A stretch of DNA of 64,000 nt from Haliclystus octoradiatus (Eukaryota > Cnidaria > Staurozoa > Stauromedusae > Haliclystidae). The DNA lies in assembly GCA_916610825.1 (NCBI GenBank), contig OU744448.1, forward strand, positions 2,467,501 through 2,531,500, written 5' to 3'. The notes beneath the pieces were generated by a model that was not told the DNA's origin, searched no databases, and worked only from the letters and a program-made list of their open reading frames with translations. Numbering within the stretch: the first letter of the stretch is position 1; every line of letters starts with the position of its first letter. A program made the translations under genes and the position numbers. Shown here piece by piece: positions 61,301 to 64,000 of this stretch.

Positions 61301-63485
61301 TGGAATAAATAGATTAATCGTCAAGTTGCCGTGTCTGTCATGAAACCGCACGTAATCATTGGAAAATTATTTTCTACAAAACATAACATCTTGAGTACAT
61401 GAAATGTTCATAAACGCTAAATCGTCTGTTTGCATAAACCTTTCATGAGCTATTCAATTAAAAGGAAAGCCATTTAATGTTCAGGTATTATTTCAGTGTC
61501 AGTGTGTCAAGAAAAATTAATGTGCTGTCAATCCATCAATTTCAGAGAATATTTTACAATTCATGAACAGTTGATGAAAAGATGGACAAAATACAATCAG
61601 CTATTTATAAACTGTGCATGAAATTCATGAACCGATTTTATAGCATTATGAATATCTTTTTGTGGGTTCATTAACATTCCATGAACGCTCCACGAATGTG
61701 TGATTGCCTAAGAGCTCATGAACAGTTCAGGAAAAATCCCCAAACTTCATGAACATCTTCTTGTGGGTTCATGAACAGTTTATGAACTGGATAATCAATG
61801 TGGAATTGCCCAAACGTTCATGAACAAATCATGAACATATTCTTGTGGGTTCATGAACAGTTCATGAACTGGTTAATACACGTGGAATTGTCCAAACATT
61901 CATGAACTCATGAACTTTTTTCACATGGTTAATTACAATAGTGATCAATTAAGATCGTCATTGCTATGTTACTTTTTATTAAATTATCATTATTTTAGGG
62001 GTAAGCATAGTAGCTATACTTGTGAAAGTGTTGTGCTACCTGCATGTATTTCAATCTTTTTAAAATATGCGAATAAATTCTATTCTATTCTATTCTAATC
62101 GCAATAGGATTATATAATATTATAATAATAAATGTTTGAGCTGATTTTGCTGCATGTTAAATCCATACCTGCTGGTATCCAGTTTGATCCTTTAAGAAAC
62201 ATTGCTAATCCATTAATTTTAAAATAAAAAGACAAACCTACAAAGAAGTATATGCAAATAAATTGTGATTTATTGTTTATTGTGATTTATTTATGTATTA
62301 TTTGTTATTTTGTTTGTTGCTTGCAAGGGGTATTAGGGGCCATCCATAAAGCATTTACTCAGTAAATTTTCCAAAATTCAACAACTCTTCCCCTGTATAC
62401 GCAGCTGTAGCCTACGCGTTAAGATTACCCCCTTCGGCACAAGCACTGACAATTTGGCACCCCCCACTCCATGTTTACGATGCCTTTGTTGTTTCTAAAA
62501 GTAGACGGGTGCAATCTTCTTTATAAAAAAGCAAAAATTTTGCTGTAAATAATTAATGAATTTGTAGTTCAACTGCAATAAATATCGTTTTAATCATCAA
62601 TACACTGATAATTAACAGCATCATAATCTTATAAAAGTCAACAGAAACAGTCAAGTTGCGTACATACTTTGATGATTGACACCCCCCCCCCCACTCTTGC
62701 CCATGTATGCAGCTGTGGACCTTTGGGATGGCCCCCTCCTCCTTAACTGATTACGTGATTTATGGATTGACCCTCAGCTCATTGTAATTAGAAATTAAAG
62801 CAATTAAAACTAGTCTATATATTGTTCTGTTTTAGGCTACATAGGCTACACATCGCATCAGTACGAGTTCTTAGTAAAGTGGTTAGGGATATGGATGTCA
62901 ACCCGCAGGGTTTAAGGTTCAATCATTGACAGAAGCACTTTTGGTTTGGCGTCAAACCATGAAAATGCCATGAAACTGTTGTGAAAACACCATGAAAGTG
63001 AAAGCACAAATTTTGTAAGCCATAAAACCATGAAAACATCCATATTCACAATATCAAAATGTGAAAATGCTATGTAAACGCAATGAAATTTCACGATTTT
63101 TTCATCATTTTAGGGTCAGTGGTGTACATGCAACTACATCGGTGAAAAAAAGCTACTAAGCTTACACGGTTTTTGGAAAAATAATGGATCCACAAACGAT
63201 GTGAATAAATAAATCTAGAATAGAAAGAAGTTCATACCTACAGTTACGGTAAAAACTAAAAACGACAATTATATAAGACATACATTAGGTAAATCTGCAA
63301 ATGACAGATGACCTGAAATGTGATCACAAGTATCGGTAAGTATTCCAAACAAAATAGACATTGCCAACTTTCTGTAATTTACCTTCAGAATCTTGGATAG
63401 GTTCTTGTATTAACTCAACTGTACGAAAACCAAATCGAATTGATTTTTCTGCAACTATCGATGATTGATCATGAAGATATGAAGC
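52259..63485 (-). CDS. MANBA: Beta-mannosidase (GH2), 5' partial gene span
   Basis: Eight exons, listed separately, give 573 codons plus stop. The enzyme removes terminal beta-linked mannose from N-glycan fragments in the lysosome. Visible family landmarks are [10 protein letters not shown] at the Ig-like to barrel junction, [43 protein letters not shown] (the NE acid/base pair), [10 protein letters not shown] (the nucleophile Glu) and [12 protein letters not shown] with [16 protein letters not shown]. After the barrel come the C-terminal beta-sandwich exons. Human MANBA has 879 residues, so roughly the first third lies to the right of the window. All active-site motifs that fall in the window are intact, so this is probably a working gene. 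It lies head to tail with the EF-hand/WD40 gene, with 1.77 kb between stop and start codons. Confidence 0.95.
52391..52525. repeat. GTTCATGAAC MITE, short copy
   Basis: CCCCTGCG ... TGCAGGGG, TA duplicated; lies in the last beta-mannosidase intron. Confidence 0.9.
52535..52685. repeat. Duplicated intron segment, copy 1
   Basis: CATTAAATAAATAAAAGTTT, ACGCCCAAGACAGTAAAATC and GATCTAGCATCG recur at 53930-54070. Confidence 0.85.
53225..53450. repeat. ACCATGAAAA MITE copy
   Basis: Mostly the reverse orientation: TTTCACATTTTAATATGGTG ... AATCATGGTTTTGGTGTCGG. Confidence 0.6.
53774..53917 (-). CDS. MANBA: Beta-mannosidase exon g
   Basis: Forty-eight codons, with [18 protein letters not shown] and [11 protein letters not shown], the conserved C-terminal strands. 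Acceptor TCTAG|GTTAA, donor GAG|GTTAGT. Confidence 0.9.
53930..54070. repeat. Duplicated intron segment, copy 2
   Basis: Direct copy of 52535-52685; the pair flanks the exon at 53774-53917. Confidence 0.85.
54230..54394 (-). CDS. MANBA: Beta-mannosidase exon f
   Basis: [19 protein letters not shown], then [12 protein letters not shown]. Phase 0 both ends. Acceptor CCATAG|AAATT, donor AAG|GTGTGT. Confidence 0.82.
55325..55398 (-). repeat. tRNA-like sequence (pseudogene or SINE head)
   Basis: Minus strand GGCGGTGGCTCATTGGTTAA ... CTGTTCAAATCCGCCG with recognisable A and B boxes. The anticodon arm is an over-long palindrome (TGATATCACAATATCA) with no proper 7-nt loop, so a working tRNA is unlikely. 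Confidence 0.45.
55399..57946. other. MANBA: Beta-mannosidase intron without recognisable features
   Basis: AT-rich, with a short (AT)n run at about 55498-55510 and simple AAATATAGAAAT repeats at 57630-57660. I see no exon, RNA gene or transposon ends here. Confidence 0.55.
57947..58045 (-). CDS. MANBA: Beta-mannosidase exon e
   Basis: [20 protein letters not shown], a beta-sandwich strand set after the barrel. Acceptor TTCACAG|GATG, donor TCT|GTAAGT. Confidence 0.85.
58150..58565. repeat. 58-bp tandem array of GTTCATGAAC-type sequence
   Basis: GTTAAATAAACAGTTCATG recurs at 58273, 58331, 58389, 58447 and 58505 (last copy altered), an exact 58-bp period. Confidence 0.88.
58685..58902. repeat. 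GTTCATGAAC MITE, full type copy
   Basis: CCCCTGCG ... CGCATGGG, AT duplicated. Closest to the family consensus. Confidence 0.92.
59114..59947 (-). CDS. MANBA: Beta-mannosidase exon d (catalytic)
   Basis: A single 278-codon exon with both catalytic glutamates: the NE of [10 protein letters not shown] and the Glu of RFASEYGYQ. It ends in the strands after [15 protein letters not shown]. Acceptor TTTCAG|GTCAT, donor CAG|GTTTGT, phase 0 to 0. Confidence 0.95.
59948..61075. other. MANBA: Beta-mannosidase intron, nothing recognised
   Basis: AT-rich; no repeat ends, exon or RNA gene seen. Confidence 0.5.
61076..61299 (-). CDS. MANBA: Beta-mannosidase exon c
   Basis: Seventy-four codons: [52 protein letters not shown]. 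Acceptor TTCCAG|ATGC, donor GAG|GTATGC. Confidence 0.95.
61385..61925. repeat. GTTCATGAAC cluster, subfamily B type
   Basis: TCTTGTGGGTTCATGAACAG occurs twice about 91 bp apart (near 61760 and 61851), followed by ATTGTCCAAACATTC and a TTTTTTCACATGG end; left part eroded. Confidence 0.6.
62076..62098 (+). repeat. (TTCTA)n microsatellite
   Basis: Four to five TTCTA units. Confidence 0.8.
62169..62237 (-). CDS. MANBA: Beta-mannosidase exon b
   Basis: [20 protein letters not shown] then PA, the entry into the TIM barrel. Acceptor TTGTAG|GTTTG, donor GCAG|GTATGG. Confidence 0.93.
62868..63190 (+). repeat. SINE-3 split by an ACCATGAAAA MITE
   Basis: TAGTAAAGTGGTTAGGG and GGTTCAATCATTG head, TTTGGCGTCA, then the MITE (62952-63117), then GGTGAAAAAAAGCTAC and ACACGGTTTTTGG of the SINE tail. 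Part of the SINE middle is missing. Confidence 0.65.
63383..63485 (-). CDS. MANBA: Beta-mannosidase exon a (first in window)
   Basis: [20 protein letters not shown] then [20 protein letters not shown] is a GH2 mannosidase signature. Acceptor TTAAG|GCTTC, donor GAAG|GTAAAT, phase 0 to 1. Confidence 0.88.
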
Positions 63486-64000
63486 CTTAAGAATAAGAAA
63501 TATCAATTTGGAAGAAAAATTTTGTCCAAGTTAAGCAAATAACGGATCCATTTTTCACAGGTCAGACTGTCTCAAAAGGTTAGACTAAAATTGCACTGAT
63601 ATAGTCTTAAGGCTTGGGAATCATACTGATTAGGCAATCAGAGTCAAAATCACACCAGGAATCATAGTCATCAATCGAACATGTCCGCATTTTAATTCTT
63701 ATTAAAATATATCCAAATATTCAATATTACACATTCAATTTGAAATGTTTTAATAAATATAGCTGACATTTTGTAGACGCTATTGGTTATTAAGGTATTT
63801 CTGTAGTTACTATATTTATAATCCTTTGGAAATGGTTATTTTTGACACGCTGGAGTCGTTAAATGAAGTCGTTATCAAATTAGTCATTTGCAATCATGCT
63901 TAAGTAACAGCATCACATATAAGCTACGCTATACATTTATAGGCTACATTTATCTCGTTCATGTTCATAGTGTCAATGAAATCATAGAAGTCAACATAAA
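63486..64000. other. MANBA: Right edge: beta-mannosidase intron
   Basis: No exon or repeat recognised; upstream exons of the gene must lie to the right. Confidence 0.5.

Overview
This is a eukaryotic, AT-rich, intron-dense and heavily repeat-laden window. Gene content (a ciliary-type EF-hand/WD40 protein and a lysosomal beta-mannosidase), very short exons in introns of 0.3 to 12 kb, tRNA-derived SINEs, many MITEs and a Gypsy element point to an invertebrate metazoan. A marine deuterostome such as a hemichordate or echinoderm is my guess, not something the sequence proves.

Two host genes lie head to tail on the minus strand. (1) 160-50491: a protein of the WDR49/WDR64/EFCAB8 (fly WDY) family. 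I rebuilt 33 exons by hand; every junction has GT/AG and compatible phase, giving 987 codons that run off the left edge. The order is a basic N-terminal region, two canonical EF-hands, then WD40 repeats. A near-perfect RFX X-box sits about 150 bp upstream of the start codon. (2) 52259-63485 and beyond: the C-terminal 573 codons of beta-mannosidase (GH2, MANBA) in 8 exons; the N-terminal exons lie beyond the right edge.

Almost everything else is mobile DNA in introns. The last intron seen (405-12819) holds a Gypsy-class LTR retrotransposon (585-7955) with intact gag and pol frames, a MYND zinc finger at the N-terminus of pol and a truncated 5' LTR, followed by a 4-kb DNA element with two 570-bp, nearly identical terminal inverted repeats and an Ig-like ORF (8475-12462). 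Elsewhere there are three tRNA-derived SINE families that insert into one another, several Tc1/pogo-like MITEs with TA duplications, a 1.25-kb element with GGGGAGAGCGGGG ends, and other palindromic MITEs.

The most striking signal is a dispersed family built from the palindromic decamer GTTCATGAAC. Full copies begin CCCCTGCG and end CGCAGGGG. I can pair the flanks of 13 copies, and each is bracketed by a perfect 2-bp duplication whose sequence varies (AA, AG, TA, CT, CA, TT, AT). One member is 3.2 kb (30791-34035), with long decamer arrays at both ends, and it sits inside a shorter copy of its own family. Several members have expanded into 58-, 74- and 108-bp tandem arrays.
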